The notes beneath the pieces were generated by a model that did not search any database, had not been told where the DNA came from, and was given only the letters and a program-made list of their open reading frames with translations. Position numbers and translations under genes: made by a program. 64,000 nt of DNA from Cyclobacteriaceae bacterium (lineage in GTDB: Bacteria; Bacteroidota; Bacteroidia; Cytophagales; Cyclobacteriaceae), in contig JAHBUE010000001.1 in assembly GCA_019638235.1 (NCBI GenBank), forward strand, positions 310,001 through 374,000, in the 5' to 3' direction. Positions 8,521-17,462 of the stretch are shown here, piece after piece; the stretch's first letter is position 1, and each line of letters opens with the position of its first letter.

Positions 8521-11500
8521 TTAATTTTTAGCCGGTCTTCTGTACCTCACCGGGGCAGGCGGCTCGGGCTTGATTTCAACTGCCTGTGTTTTCAACAGGT
8601 TGAGCGCTTCCTGCACGGCACGCTCTAATTGCAGATCGCGGCCGGCAATTACATCGGCAGGTGTTTGTTCTACGTGTATGTCGGGTGGTATGCCCTCGCC
8701 CTCTACGGCCCATTCGCCATTAATATCATAGAAACCACCGCGTGGCGCCACCATACGGCCACCGTCAACAAACGGAGGGGTGTCCCACGTGCCTACCAGC
8801 CCGCCCCAGGTTTTGGTACCCACCAAGGGGCCTATTTTCATTTTGTTGAAGAGGTACGGCAGCAAGTCGCCACCGGAGCCTGCGCGCTCGTTGATGAGCA
8901 TAACCTTAGGGCCGAAGATGCCGGCATTGGGCGTGAGGAACGGGCGGTGATCGTTGGCGCGACTGTTGAAATAACCGTGCAACTCACGCGCCATAATATC
9001 AACCATGTAGTCGGCAGCGGAACCACCACCGTTGTTGCGTTCATCAATGATGGCGCCCTTCTTATGTTGCTGCGCAAAATAGTAACGGTTAAAGTAGGTG
9101 TAACCACCCTGCCCGGTGTTGGGCACGTATATGTATGCAAGCTGGCCCTTTGAAAGCTCATCAACTTTTTTGCGGTTGCTTTCCACCCAGTGCATCATGC
9201 GCAACTGGTTTTCGTTTTCAATGGGCACAATGGTAACAACACGCGAGCCATCAAGCGATGGCTTGCTGTTTACACGGATTTTGATTTGCCGGTTGGAAGT
9301 GCCTTCAAAGTATCTGTACAAGTTTTGTGAAGTTGTTAACGGCTGGCCGTTTACTTCCAACAGGTAATCGCCTGCGTTTATGTTGATGCCGGGTTCGCGC
9401 AATGGTGCGCTAAGATTGGGGTTCCAGTCTTCACCCGTATAGATTTTTTTGAAGCGATAATAATTTCCGGCTGTTTCATAATCGGCTCCGAGCAATCCGA
9501 TGGGTACGGTTTTTACATCGGGGTAATCGCCACCACGTGTGTACGAATGGCCTACGGCAACTTCACCACCAACAATATCAACAATGTAGTTCAGGTCTTC
9601 GCGATGCCGCACATGATCTATCCATGTGCTGTACCAGTTGTACACATCGTTCCACGGTGCGCCATGTGTGTTACTTACATACAGGAAGTCGCGCTGATAG
9701 CGCCAGCCTTCGCGGAAGATTTGCTTCCACTCGGCCATCGGATTAATTTTTACTTTCAGCGAAGCAAGGGCATCAAGTTTTCCATCGCCCGGCTTTTTGT
9801 TGTTGTCGGTAGTGCCAAGTATGCCCCACGTGTTGTTGCTGCGGTAAAGCAACGACTTGCGGTCGTGCGAGATGCTTACATCATTAACCGATGAGAGATA
9901 TGTGTCGCTTTTAAGGTCTTTGAAGTTGTAGCGATGCAGCGTTGCCCCTTGCTGGTTAGGAACAACCTCGGCATAGAACACGTATCCTTCCGGGCCTGGA
10001 TACAGCGCCACGTAATCGCGCTGCGGAATGTTTACTGCCAGTATGCGCTGCGCAAGGTTATCCATATCAATTTTTACTGTATTAGATTTTGCCGGTGTTG
10101 CCGGAGCCGGTGTTGTTTTGCCTTTTGCAGAAGAAGATGCTGCTGCCGGTTCTTCTTTTGCTGTTGCTTTTTCATCATCGCTGCGCGGTGCAAGTGGCGA
10201 TGTGTCGTTCTTGTTAAGCACGATTAAATAAAGAGCACGTGTTACAGGGCGGTCGTACGAACTCATTTCAAGCCAACCGGTATTTAATCCATAGTTAGTG
10301 CTGGCGAGAAAGTACAGGTATTTTCCTGTACTATCCCACACGGGCGAAATAGCATCGGCCATGCCATCGGTGAGTTGAAGCGTCTGGCCGGTTTCTACAT
10401 TGTGCGCTTTAATTACTTTATAGTTGCTTTCAATCAATCGCGCGTAAGCAATCCATTTACTATCGGGCGACCACACCGGGTTCATGGAACGGTTTGGGTG
10501 TGCGTAGCGTTCGGTGTCGGCTTTTTTAGTTACGCCCGAGTTTACATCCGTGTAAAGTAAGTTGTAATCGGTATCGGTGTAGGCAATGTATTTTCCATCG
10601 GGCGACCATTCGGGGCGGAAAAAAAATGTGGGATTGGGAATGGAAATAACTTTTGGTTTTTCAATACCTTCCTGGTCGGTTATCATCAGTTGGTATTCAC
10701 CGCTGGCATCGCTGAAGTATGCAATGCGTTTTCCATCAGGCGACCATACCGGGAAACGGTCGGCCGCACCGGATGAGTTGGTGATGTTGCACCAGTTGCC
10801 TTTTTCTTTCGGTACGGTAAAAATCTCCCCACGATGTTCAAACAATGCACGCTGGCCGGTAGGCGAAAGCGAAGCATTCTGTAATGCTGTTGGTCGCACA
10901 TCCGCCCAGCGTTCGCGCGCCCAATGAAAATCACCACGCACATGAATGGTAAGTTTTTTGGTTGTGCCGTTTGCCGGATCGAGTGTATGTAAATAACCAC
11001 CTTGTTCATACACAATCAGTCCGCCACCGGCATCTAAGCTCTTCACATCAAAATCGGCATGAAAGGTTTGTTGTTTCAGTTCGTTTGTAGCCGGATTAAA
11101 CGACCACACATTGTTGGCGTAGTCGCGCTCCGACAGGAAATACACAACGTTATCAAGCCATGTTGGATCGGTATGACGTTCGTTATCGGTTTGCGGAGTC
11201 ATCTTCAAGGCATAGGTTTTCAGGTCAACAATCCAGATGGGCTTGGCCTGGCCTCCACGATAGTTGCGCCACTCCGGATCCCAGAAACCAATTTGCTGGT
11301 ACGCGATGTGTTTGCCGTCTTCCGAAATTTCGCCAGCAACCGCACGTGGTATGGGTAATGCTTCGGGCATGCCACCCTTCCGGCTGATCTTAAAAATTTT
11401 TGATTCGAGGGAGGGTAACACACCTTCGCGGCTGGAAGAGAACAAAATAAATTCTCCGTCTGGTGTCCAGCCCGTTACCTGGTCGGCAGAGGGGTGCCAG

Positions 11501-11817
11501 GTAAGGCGCTCCGGCTGCCCGCCTTCTGTGGGGATGAGGTACACATCGGTGTTGCCATCGTATTGGCCCGTAAAGGCGATGTATTTTCCATCGGGCGAGA
11601 AATGCGGGTTTGCTTCCATGCCCTCGTTGGATGTAAGCCTTCGTGCATCGCCTCCGTCTTTGGAAACGATCCATAAATCGTTGGCATACACAAACGCGAT
11701 GTGATTATTGCTGATGGTTGGCTGACGCAGCAGCATGGTGCCAGCGGGAGAGTTGCCTTGTGCCAGGGCTAATACGCTAAAACCCACAAGGCACAGAATA
11801 CCGGATAGTTTTTTCAT
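8521..11817 (-). CDS. Exported tricorn-type protease (S41 family)
   Basis: A 1098-residue homologue of tricorn protease, which trims peptides in archaea; the bacterial versions are exported. The start at 11817 gives the signal peptide MKKLSGILCLVGFSVLALAQ; an upstream ATG at 11874 would only add a non-signal leader. Then come about 500 residues of PD40-type propeller repeats (SPDGKYIAFTGQYDG, SPDGKRIAYFSD, SPDSKWIAYAR), an Ala/Ser/Lys/Pro linker near 550, a PDZ domain (about 810-890), and the S41 core with DERNNGGGSAADYM and NERAGSGGDLLPYL, the latter carrying the probable nucleophilic Ser. It likely acts on peptides in the periplasm or at the cell surface. Confidence 0.93.
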   Translation of the reverse strand: MKKLSGILCLVGFSVLALAQGNSPAGTMLLRQPTISNNHIAFVYANDLWIVSKDGGDARRLTSNEGMEANPHFSPDGKYIAFTGQYDGNTDVYLIPTEGGQPERLTWHPSADQVTGWTPDGEFILFSSSREGVLPSLESKIFKISRKGGMPEALPIPRAVAGEISEDGKHIAYQQIGFWDPEWRNYRGGQAKPIWIVDLKTYALKMTPQTDNERHTDPTWLDNVVYFLSERDYANNVWSFNPATNELKQQTFHADFDVKSLDAGGGLIVYEQGGYLHTLDPANGTTKKLTIHVRGDFHWARERWADVRPTALQNASLSPTGQRALFEHRGEIFTVPKEKGNWCNITNSSGAADRFPVWSPDGKRIAYFSDASGEYQLMITDQEGIEKPKVISIPNPTFFFRPEWSPDGKYIAYTDTDYNLLYTDVNSGVTKKADTERYAHPNRSMNPVWSPDSKWIAYARLIESNYKVIKAHNVETGQTLQLTDGMADAISPVWDSTGKYLYFLASTNYGLNTGWLEMSSYDRPVTRALYLIVLNKNDTSPLAPRSDDEKATAKEEPAAASSSAKGKTTPAPATPAKSNTVKIDMDNLAQRILAVNIPQRDYVALYPGPEGYVFYAEVVPNQQGATLHRYNFKDLKSDTYLSSVNDVSISHDRKSLLYRSNNTWGILGTTDNNKKPGDGKLDALASLKVKINPMAEWKQIFREGWRYQRDFLYVSNTHGAPWNDVYNWYSTWIDHVRHREDLNYIVDIVGGEVAVGHSYTRGGDYPDVKTVPIGLLGADYETAGNYYRFKKIYTGEDWNPNLSAPLREPGININAGDYLLEVNGQPLTTSQNLYRYFEGTSNRQIKIRVNSKPSLDGSRVVTIVPIENENQLRMMHWVESNRKKVDELSKGQLAYIYVPNTGQGGYTYFNRYYFAQQHKKGAIIDERNNGGGSAADYMVDIMARELHGYFNSRANDHRPFLTPNAGIFGPKVMLINERAGSGGDLLPYLFNKMKIGPLVGTKTWGGLVGTWDTPPFVDGGRMVAPRGGFYDINGEWAVEGEGIPPDIHVEQTPADVIAGRDLQLERAVQEALNLLKTQAVEIKPEPPAPVRYRRPAKN

Positions 11818-11996
11818 ACGTGTAGATTGATGATTCAGGTACGTTAAGGTAGCGTTATTCCCGAATGATTGCACTACCTTTTATGGAATTGCTGATAACA
11901 ACCTGTACGACACGGAATAACCATGCTTTTACTCAAGTAAGGTTGCCCAAAAATGATTTCTTTATATATATTGCGCTTCTATATTACCGTCAACCT

Positions 11997-12374
11997 ATGA
12001 CCATTTACCTCATCGAAGACGATGACATTTATGCAGAGTTCATTATACGGGCGCTTAGTTCTGCATACGATGTGAAAAGCTTTGGTACTGCCGAGGATTG
12101 CCAAAAAGCACTGACGGACGGCCACCTGCCCGATGCCTTTATTGTTGACTATAAACTGCCCGGAATAACCGGCATTGATTTTTACGATTCTATTAAAGAC
12201 AGGCTGACGGATGACCATCGCCTGATTATGATGAGCTCTATTGATGACGGAAACCTTGTGCTTAGCTTCATCAAAAAAGGCATCCGCGATTATGTAATCA
12301 AAGATGACACGGTTATCGATTCACTGAAGGCCATTCTTGACGGCAAGGAAGACGATTACTACCTGTTTAATTGA
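11997..12374 (+). CDS. Stand-alone response regulator receiver domain
   Basis: A 125-residue CheY-like protein with no output domain. The acidic pocket is EDDD at residues 7-10, the phospho-acceptor Asp lies in IVDYKLPGITG (about 52), the switch Ser is in LIMMSS, and the conserved Lys is in YVIKDD near the end. The ATG at 11997 puts the first beta-strand MTIYLIEDDD at the N-terminus, as the family requires; an in-frame ATG at 11865 would add a non-homologous extension. It converges with a histidine kinase gene, the two stops lying six bases apart. Signalling would have to pass through protein contacts or phosphotransfer, since no DNA-binding part is present. Confidence 0.93.
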   Translation: MTIYLIEDDDIYAEFIIRALSSAYDVKSFGTAEDCQKALTDGHLPDAFIVDYKLPGITGIDFYDSIKDRLTDDHRLIMMSSIDDGNLVLSFIKKGIRDYVIKDDTVIDSLKAILDGKEDDYYLFN

Positions 12375-12380
12375 CGTGCC

Positions 12381-13118
12381 TCAGGCAACAGATGTCGGCA
12401 CTTCAATAGTAAACGCAGCGCCAACACCTTCTTCATTTTTGCATATAATATTTCCGCCAATTTTTTCCGTCATTTTTTTTGCGATGAACAGGCCGAGGCC
12501 GGTAGAACTTTCTCCTCCGGTAGTCCGTGCACTGAATTTTCTGAATCGCTCAAACAGGTGTGGTAACTCATCGGGCTTAAAGCCTTGTGCTTCATCGCGT
12601 ATGGTAATCGCCACCATTCCGGGTTTAGATTGATACGCCCTGAGCCAAACTTTTTTTCCTTCAAAAGAAAATTTCAGGGCATTGGAAAGGATAGCATCTA
12701 CCGCCCGCTGCAAACACTGCCTGTCGGTATGAAGTTTAATGTTTTCGCTTTCTGCCAACAGTGTAATTCTTTTCTTATCCGCAATGCCTGAAAAATTTTT
12801 TACAGTTTGCTGAATAAGGCTTTGTATGTTGAAGTCTTCCGGTAAGAGATCAATCCGGTTGTTTTCAATGTTGCGGTAATCCACCAGGTTACGAATCATG
12901 TCCAACCCATCTGCCACTACAAGATGCATTTTTTCAAGATAGTCCTGTTGTTCAGAAGTCAGGTTATCGCCAACCAATTGCATTAATTGTATCAGGGCAT
13001 ACAGCCGGTTCAGTGGCGATTTGATGTCGTGCGACACAATGCTGATCAACTGGAGCTTTTCTTTCTGAAGTTCCTCAAGTTGTTGCAGCAGTTCTTCGAT
13101 ATCGGGCGTGACAGCCAT
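12381..13118 (-). CDS. Sensor histidine kinase lacking a sensor domain
   Basis: A 245-residue cytoplasmic kinase made only of a short N-terminal coiled-coil (EELLQQLEELQKEKLQL), the HisKA dimerisation domain with phosphorylated His in SHDIKSPLNRL (about residue 30), and an HATPase domain with N-box LSNALKFSF (about 145), a G1 box IRDEAQGF, F-box LFERFRKF, and G2 box STGLGLFIAKKM. The G1 box reads D-E-A-Q-G rather than the usual D-x-G-x-G, a mild variant. There are no membrane helices or PAS domains, so the signal must come through partners. The facing receiver gene (11997-12374) is the natural candidate partner; this is an inference from position. Confidence 0.92.
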   Translation of the reverse strand: MAVTPDIEELLQQLEELQKEKLQLISIVSHDIKSPLNRLYALIQLMQLVGDNLTSEQQDYLEKMHLVVADGLDMIRNLVDYRNIENNRIDLLPEDFNIQSLIQQTVKNFSGIADKKRITLLAESENIKLHTDRQCLQRAVDAILSNALKFSFEGKKVWLRAYQSKPGMVAITIRDEAQGFKPDELPHLFERFRKFSARTTGGESSTGLGLFIAKKMTEKIGGNIICKNEEGVGAAFTIEVPTSVA

Positions 13119-13151
13119 GCTGTAAGATATAAACTTTGCCAGTAAAATCCG

Positions 13152-13577
13152 TCAGAGGCGAATGCGGACTTCTTCCTTATAATTAACCGGAACATTAAAA
13201 GGAACGCCCTTGTACTGAAGGCGGATGGTGCCTTTATAATGAATCTGCATACGTTTACCCCCAATCACGGCAAAAACGGCATCCAGCAATCCAATTTCTT
13301 TTATGTTCAGCTTAACTTCCAACGGAACGGTAAACTCGGCCTGAGCCGGCACTTTTATTTTCATTTGCTGATCGATAATGGCGGCCTTCTTCCCATCCAC
13401 AAAAACTTCCATATCAATTTTCTTCACCGTCATGCGGATGTTGTTGGGGTTGTACAGGATGGCATTTGCCCGCAACAGCGGGTCGGAAGTAGCATCCACA
13501 ATAATATCGCGGATATGACGAAGCTGTACCTCTTCTTTCGGCTTGCATGAAACCTGCATCAGCAAAAGCAACACCAT
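13152..13577 (-). CDS. LEA14-like lipoprotein
   Basis: The start at 13577 gives MVLLLLMQVSC, a very short lipoprotein signal ending in a lipobox cysteine. The mature part matches the LEA type 2/water-stress domain: ANAILYNPNNIRMTVKKID followed by paired beta-strands and KVPAQAEFTVPLEV, ending in NVPVNYKEEVRIRL. The fold is an immunoglobulin-like sandwich; bacterial members are envelope proteins of unclear role. A longer reading from 13658 exists, but its first 27 residues are encoded by a repetitive CCCGCATCCC sequence (13578-13618) and are therefore doubtful. It diverges from the oxygenase gene at 13679. Confidence 0.78.
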   Translation of the reverse strand: MVLLLLMQVSCKPKEEVQLRHIRDIIVDATSDPLLRANAILYNPNNIRMTVKKIDMEVFVDGKKAAIIDQQMKIKVPAQAEFTVPLEVKLNIKEIGLLDAVFAVIGGKRMQIHYKGTIRLQYKGVPFNVPVNYKEEVRIRL

Positions 13578-13618
13578 AAACCCGCATCCCGAAACCCGAA
13601 ACGCAAAACCCGCATCCC
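13578..13618. repeat. CCCGCATCCC/CCCGAAACGC repeat patch
   Basis: A 13-bp unit AAACCCGCATCCC occurs twice (13578-13590 and 13606-13618), separated by ACCCGAAACGC-like filler. Its style resembles the repeat at 59910-59970. It lies directly upstream of a lipoprotein start and probably explains the spurious longer reading of that gene. Confidence 0.6.
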
Positions 13619-13666
13619 ATAACCCATTATTCCTAACCATAGCTGTAAGTATAGACATTCTCTTTC

Positions 13667-13674
13667 TAACTTTG
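13667..13674 (+). promoter_or_regulatory. -7 promoter box before the oxygenase gene
   Basis: TAACTTTG matches TAnnTTTG exactly and ends four bases before the ATG at 13679. The mRNA would start essentially at the start codon. Confidence 0.5.
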
Positions 13675-13678
13675 TTAC

Positions 13679-14290
13679 ATGAATCCGCATTTTGAAGCCA
13701 TAGCCGATGGATTAGCTGAACACGGATATGCCGTGATCAATCAATTTTTAAGCCAACACGAAGTTGACGCCATCCTAAAACTGGAAGACCTTCGCGATAT
13801 GGCCAACATGAAGCGCGCGGGCATTGGCAACAGCCAATCGTTGCAGATACAGGAGGGCATTCGGGGCGATTATATAAACTGGTTAGACAGGGAAACCGCT
13901 CCCCAACCTGTAAAGGTTTATTTAACACGTTTAGATGAACTGATTATGTTTATTAACCAGTCGCTTTATTTAAGCCTTAAAGATTACGAAGTACATTTTA
14001 CGAAGTACCCGCCCGGCACATTTTACAAACGGCACCTCGATCAGTTCAAGTCTGACGATCACCGGAAGCTATCGGCTATACTTTATCTCAACGAAAACTG
14101 GAAAGAAGATGAAGGCGGTGCGCTACGCATGTACCTGCAAGATAAAACGTTAGACATATTGCCTGAAGCCGGCCGGTTGGTTTGTTTCCGATCAGATAAA
14201 ATTGAGCACGAAGTTTTACCCGCCACACGCGAACGATTAAGCATTACCGGCTGGCTGTTGGATCGGCTGGCGGAGTTAAAGCACTTGTAA
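13679..14290 (+). CDS. 2-oxoglutarate/Fe(II)-dependent oxygenase (prolyl-4-hydroxylase-like)
   Basis: A 203-residue double-stranded beta-helix oxygenase that would hydroxylate a protein or small molecule using O2 and 2-oxoglutarate. The iron triad is visible: His and Asp in KRHLDQF (about residues 119-125) and the distal His in IEHEVLP (about 181), followed by the 2-oxoglutarate-binding Arg in ERLSITGWLLD. The segment LSAILYLNENWKEDEGGAL is typical of the P4Hc/SM-20-related group. The substrate is unknown. The protein has no signal peptide and should be cytoplasmic. The start is fixed by the -7 box four bases upstream. Confidence 0.88.
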   Translation: MNPHFEAIADGLAEHGYAVINQFLSQHEVDAILKLEDLRDMANMKRAGIGNSQSLQIQEGIRGDYINWLDRETAPQPVKVYLTRLDELIMFINQSLYLSLKDYEVHFTKYPPGTFYKRHLDQFKSDDHRKLSAILYLNENWKEDEGGALRMYLQDKTLDILPEAGRLVCFRSDKIEHEVLPATRERLSITGWLLDRLAELKHL

Positions 14291-14304
14291 CCTCACTTCT
14301 GTTA

Positions 14305-15966
14305 TCACTTATTACTCACCCTAAACAATGGCGGGTGCATATCATCCCATTCCGTAGCTTCCTGGTAAGCGCGCGCCAGCAACAACGGAGCGGCTTCGCC
14401 ATACAGTTTTCCTAAAAATGAAATGCTGACAGGCGACCCCGAATCATTAAAACCATTGGGCACTACCACACACGGATGACCGGTAAGGTTTGTGGTAAGC
14501 AATTGTGTACCGCCAAAACTCGGGCTGATAATCACATCAAAATCGTTGGTAGCCTGGTGATACACTTCAATGAGTTGCTGCCGCAGGCGCGAAGCGTTGA
14601 TATATTCTACCGCAGGAATAAACCGCGCTGCACGAAAAGTATTCGGCCATGCCCAACGAAGTTGATTAGCTAACAAGCTGTCTTTGTTTGAACGGGTAAG
14701 CTCATCGAAAGCTGCGGCAGCTTCTGCCGTTAGCATAATACGCACCCCGCTAACCGGAACGGAAGCAGGCAACTCAACTTCAATCAACTCAACACCCAAT
14801 GATCTGATTACATCCAGAACTTTCTGATCGTTTTCTTTATTCGCATACGTGGCCTCGAACAATGATTTCACGTAACCGACTTTCAGTTTTTTAAGATCGG
14901 CCTTAGCCGAATAATTAAATACAGATGATCGCGTGCTCTTATCCAACTCATCTTCACCCCGGATAACATCGTAAACAAGAGCGGCATCAAATGCCGAACG
15001 GCAAATCGGGCCAATCTTATCCATGCTCCAACTTAACGCCATAGCGCCATGCCGGCTCACCGTTCCGAAAGTCGGGCGCAACCCACTTGCACCGCAACGT
15101 GTGGAAGGCGAAACAATAGAACCTAATGTTTCAGTACCAATGGAAAAAGCCACAAGTCCGGCTACTGTTGCAGATGCGCTTCCGGCTGATGATCCGCTTG
15201 AGCCTTGTTTGAGGTTCCAGGGATTTTTGGTTACGCCCCCAAACCAGATGTCGCCCATAGCCAGCGCACCCATTGTAAATTTTGCTGTCAGCACTGCACC
15301 CGCGTCATCAAGTTTTTTAACAACAGTAGCGGTTGTGTTTATTTCCTGGTCAATATATGGCTCAGCGCCCCACGTTGTTTTTGTTCCTTCTACGGCTAAT
15401 AAATCTTTAATACCATACGGAATGCCGTGTAACGGCCCACGATATTTTCCTTTTGCAATTTCTTCGTCTGCCTTCCTGGCTTGTGCCAACGCCCGTTCTT
15501 CAAGAAGCAAAACGGTGCATTGCAGCGTATCGCTGAATTTCTTCAGGCGATCGATGTAGATTTTCGTTAGTTGTGTGGACGTGATTTTCTTGTTTTTCAA
15601 CAGCACGGCCAGCTTATACACGGGAAACAGCGCAAGTTCTTCGGCATTGGAAGGAACCTGAACATTTTTAGGCAACCCCCAGTCGATTGGTTTTTGAACA
15701 GTTTCTTTTCTGAATCCCGAAGGCACCGGATCGAACCACAACGACATGGGCACACTATTTTCTAACCTGTATTGGTGAATAGCCGAGATGGAGCGCTGGT
15801 AATCGCGAAGGTTTTGCAACAAAGAATCGCGTTCTGCCTCCGTAAACGCGAGATCATAATATGGCTCTATTTCCAATGTAGGATGTTGCGCCTGCGCCCC
15901 TGCAACCATTGTTAAAAAAGAAAATGCAAGTGACAAGAAAAGCCTGTAAATTGAACGCCTGTTCAT
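14305..15966 (-). CDS. Exported amidase (amidase signature family)
   Basis: A 553-residue hydrolase of carboxamides with the Ser-cisSer-Lys triad. The signal peptide ends in FLTMVAGAQAQ. The catalytic Lys is in GIPYGIKDLLAVEG (about residue 185), and the Gly/Ser-rich signature KQGSSGSSAGSASATVAG and IGTETLGSIVSPSTRCGASG (about 265-305) hold the cis-Ser and nucleophile Ser. Known family members act on peptides, aryl amides or urea derivatives, so the substrate cannot be predicted. Export points to the periplasm. It starts 22 bases from the divergent DinB gene, and a TATCTTCG box lies about 15 bases upstream on the minus strand. Confidence 0.92.
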   Translation of the reverse strand: MNRRSIYRLFLSLAFSFLTMVAGAQAQHPTLEIEPYYDLAFTEAERDSLLQNLRDYQRSISAIHQYRLENSVPMSLWFDPVPSGFRKETVQKPIDWGLPKNVQVPSNAEELALFPVYKLAVLLKNKKITSTQLTKIYIDRLKKFSDTLQCTVLLLEERALAQARKADEEIAKGKYRGPLHGIPYGIKDLLAVEGTKTTWGAEPYIDQEINTTATVVKKLDDAGAVLTAKFTMGALAMGDIWFGGVTKNPWNLKQGSSGSSAGSASATVAGLVAFSIGTETLGSIVSPSTRCGASGLRPTFGTVSRHGAMALSWSMDKIGPICRSAFDAALVYDVIRGEDELDKSTRSSVFNYSAKADLKKLKVGYVKSLFEATYANKENDQKVLDVIRSLGVELIEVELPASVPVSGVRIMLTAEAAAAFDELTRSNKDSLLANQLRWAWPNTFRAARFIPAVEYINASRLRQQLIEVYHQATNDFDVIISPSFGGTQLLTTNLTGHPCVVVPNGFNDSGSPVSISFLGKLYGEAAPLLLARAYQEATEWDDMHPPLFRVSNK

Positions 15967-15988
15967 AACGATTATTTTTTCCGAAGAT

Positions 15989-16459
15989 ATGAAGGAATAC
16001 CTTTTAAAACTCTATCAATATAATGCCTGGGCAAATTCAAGGGCATTGAGGGCATTGGAGCAACAAAATATAACCGATGAAAAGATTCTAACGCTAATGA
16101 GTCACGTAATGGCCGCGCAACTGTTATGGCTGCACCGCATTTTAGACCTGCCCGCGCCTGATGTTGAACTGTGGAAACGCTATCCGCTTGAGCGGCTGAA
16201 AGAAATGAGCGAGGAGGCTTCAACCCGGTGGTTGCAGTTCATACACGAGCATGACAATTTTAACCGGCAATTGCGTTATAACAATTACGTGGGGCTTGCT
16301 TTTGAAAATAACGTTGAGCATATTATGATTCACACGGTAAATCACGCAACGTATCATCGGGGTCAGGTGGCGCTGTTGATGCGCGAACGCGGTTATGAAC
16401 CGGTGAATACTGATTTTATTACCTACGACCGGGTAATTACCGGCCAGTTAAATGTGTAA
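15989..16459 (+). CDS. DinB/YfiT-like metal-binding protein
   Basis: A 156-residue four-helix-bundle protein of the DinB superfamily (the B. subtilis damage-inducible DinB, not E. coli DNA polymerase IV). Three His sites expected to bind a divalent metal are visible: SHVMAAQLLWLH (about residues 38-49) and HTVNHATYHRGQ (about 117-128). Members act as thiol-dependent S-transferases or have unknown roles; involvement in DNA damage is not proven for this type. The ATG at 15989 overlaps the divergent promoter region shared with the amidase gene. Confidence 0.88.
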   Translation: MKEYLLKLYQYNAWANSRALRALEQQNITDEKILTLMSHVMAAQLLWLHRILDLPAPDVELWKRYPLERLKEMSEEASTRWLQFIHEHDNFNRQLRYNNYVGLAFENNVEHIMIHTVNHATYHRGQVALLMRERGYEPVNTDFITYDRVITGQLNV

Positions 16460-16510
16460 ATAATACAAACAGCTTTTTGGTTTTATGTATCACTAACCAG
16501 ACTAAACATT

Positions 16511-17353
16511 ATGAAACGAATCCAACTACTTGTTCTAACCATGTTCCTCGCACTGGCAGCCCGTGCGCAGGATGGCATTACCATTTGCCACACTCCGGCA
16601 ACTGAAAAATTTGCCTTGTTTGCATCCAATAAAGATTTTAATATGGCACACGCTGACCCGCTTCCATACAGGCATCAAAGCGCTGTTGGAAAAATGATAA
16701 CCTTTAAAACACCTGACGGAAAAGATGCCAATGCTTATTTTCTCCAGGCGAAAAGTAAAAGCGACAACTGGATTTTTGTTTTCCAGGAATGGTGGGGATT
16801 GAACGATCACATAAAGCGCGAAGCGGAACAACTGTACAATGCGCTGGGCACTGTAAATGTGTTGGCGCTGGATATGTATGATGGAAAAGTAACCGATAAG
16901 CGCGAAGAGGCCGGTCAGTTGATGGGCGCCTTTAAACAAGACCGGGGCAATGCCATTGTTCAAGGTGCATTGAACTATGCCGGAAAGAATGCTAAAATCG
17001 GTACGGTGGGTTGGTGCTTTGGCGGGGGGCAATCGTTACAGGCTGCGCTTACTGCCGGCAACCAAGCCGCTGCATGCGTGATGTATTACGGTATGCCCGA
17101 AGAAAACACTGACCGGCTAAAAACTTTAAACTGCGATGTGCTGAACATTTGGCCCACGCAAGACCAATGGATAAATAAAGCGGTGATGGATAAGTTTGAA
17201 GCCAACATGAAAACAGTCGAAAAAAAATTAACCGTTAAGTCATACGATGCTGACCATGCGTTTGCCAATCCAAGTAATCCGCAGCATAACAAAGAATTTA
17301 CTGATGATGCGCACAAGCATACTGTTGAATTTTTTAAAGCGAGGTTGAAATAA
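16511..17353 (+). CDS. Exported dienelactone hydrolase-family protein
   Basis: A 280-residue alpha/beta hydrolase with signal peptide MKRIQLLVLTMFLALAARAQ. The nucleophile is a Cys in VGWCFGGGQSL (about residue 175), the Asp is probably in PTQDQWINKA (about 220), and the His is in YDADHAF (about 252), the triad order expected for dienelactone hydrolases. FQEWWGLNDHIK (about 95) is the typical oxyanion-side motif. The precursor is longer than classical DLH because of the signal peptide and an N-terminal stretch of about 40 residues. The natural substrate is unknown. A strong inverted repeat follows the stop. Confidence 0.9.
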   Translation: MKRIQLLVLTMFLALAARAQDGITICHTPATEKFALFASNKDFNMAHADPLPYRHQSAVGKMITFKTPDGKDANAYFLQAKSKSDNWIFVFQEWWGLNDHIKREAEQLYNALGTVNVLALDMYDGKVTDKREEAGQLMGAFKQDRGNAIVQGALNYAGKNAKIGTVGWCFGGGQSLQAALTAGNQAAACVMYYGMPEENTDRLKTLNCDVLNIWPTQDQWINKAVMDKFEANMKTVEKKLTVKSYDADHAFANPSNPQHNKEFTDDAHKHTVEFFKARLK

Positions 17354-17378
17354 CTGGTGCTGAACACGAATCAGGAAT

Positions 17379-17439
17379 TTTGCCACTAAAGCACAAAGAC
17401 TCTACGTTTTTCTTTGCGGCTTCGTGCTTTAGTGGCAAA
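17379..17439. repeat. 16-bp perfect inverted repeat between convergent genes
   Basis: Arms TTTGCCACTAAAGCAC (17379-17394) and its exact reverse complement (17424-17439) enclose 29 bases containing AAAGACTCTACG. It separates two convergent stops (17353 and 17463), so it may end both transcripts. A related half-element, GTGTCTTAGTGCCTTTGTGGC, lies before the gene at 7054, suggesting a dispersed family of this type. Confidence 0.65.
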
Positions 17440-17462
17440 TCCAAATGCTTTCTTTAATCGCA

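Noticed and set aside
9934..10227. A plus-strand frame rich in Cys and Arg opposite the tricorn-type gene.
   Set aside because: It is the complement of the Ala/Ser/Lys linker codons of that gene, not a metal-binding peptide.
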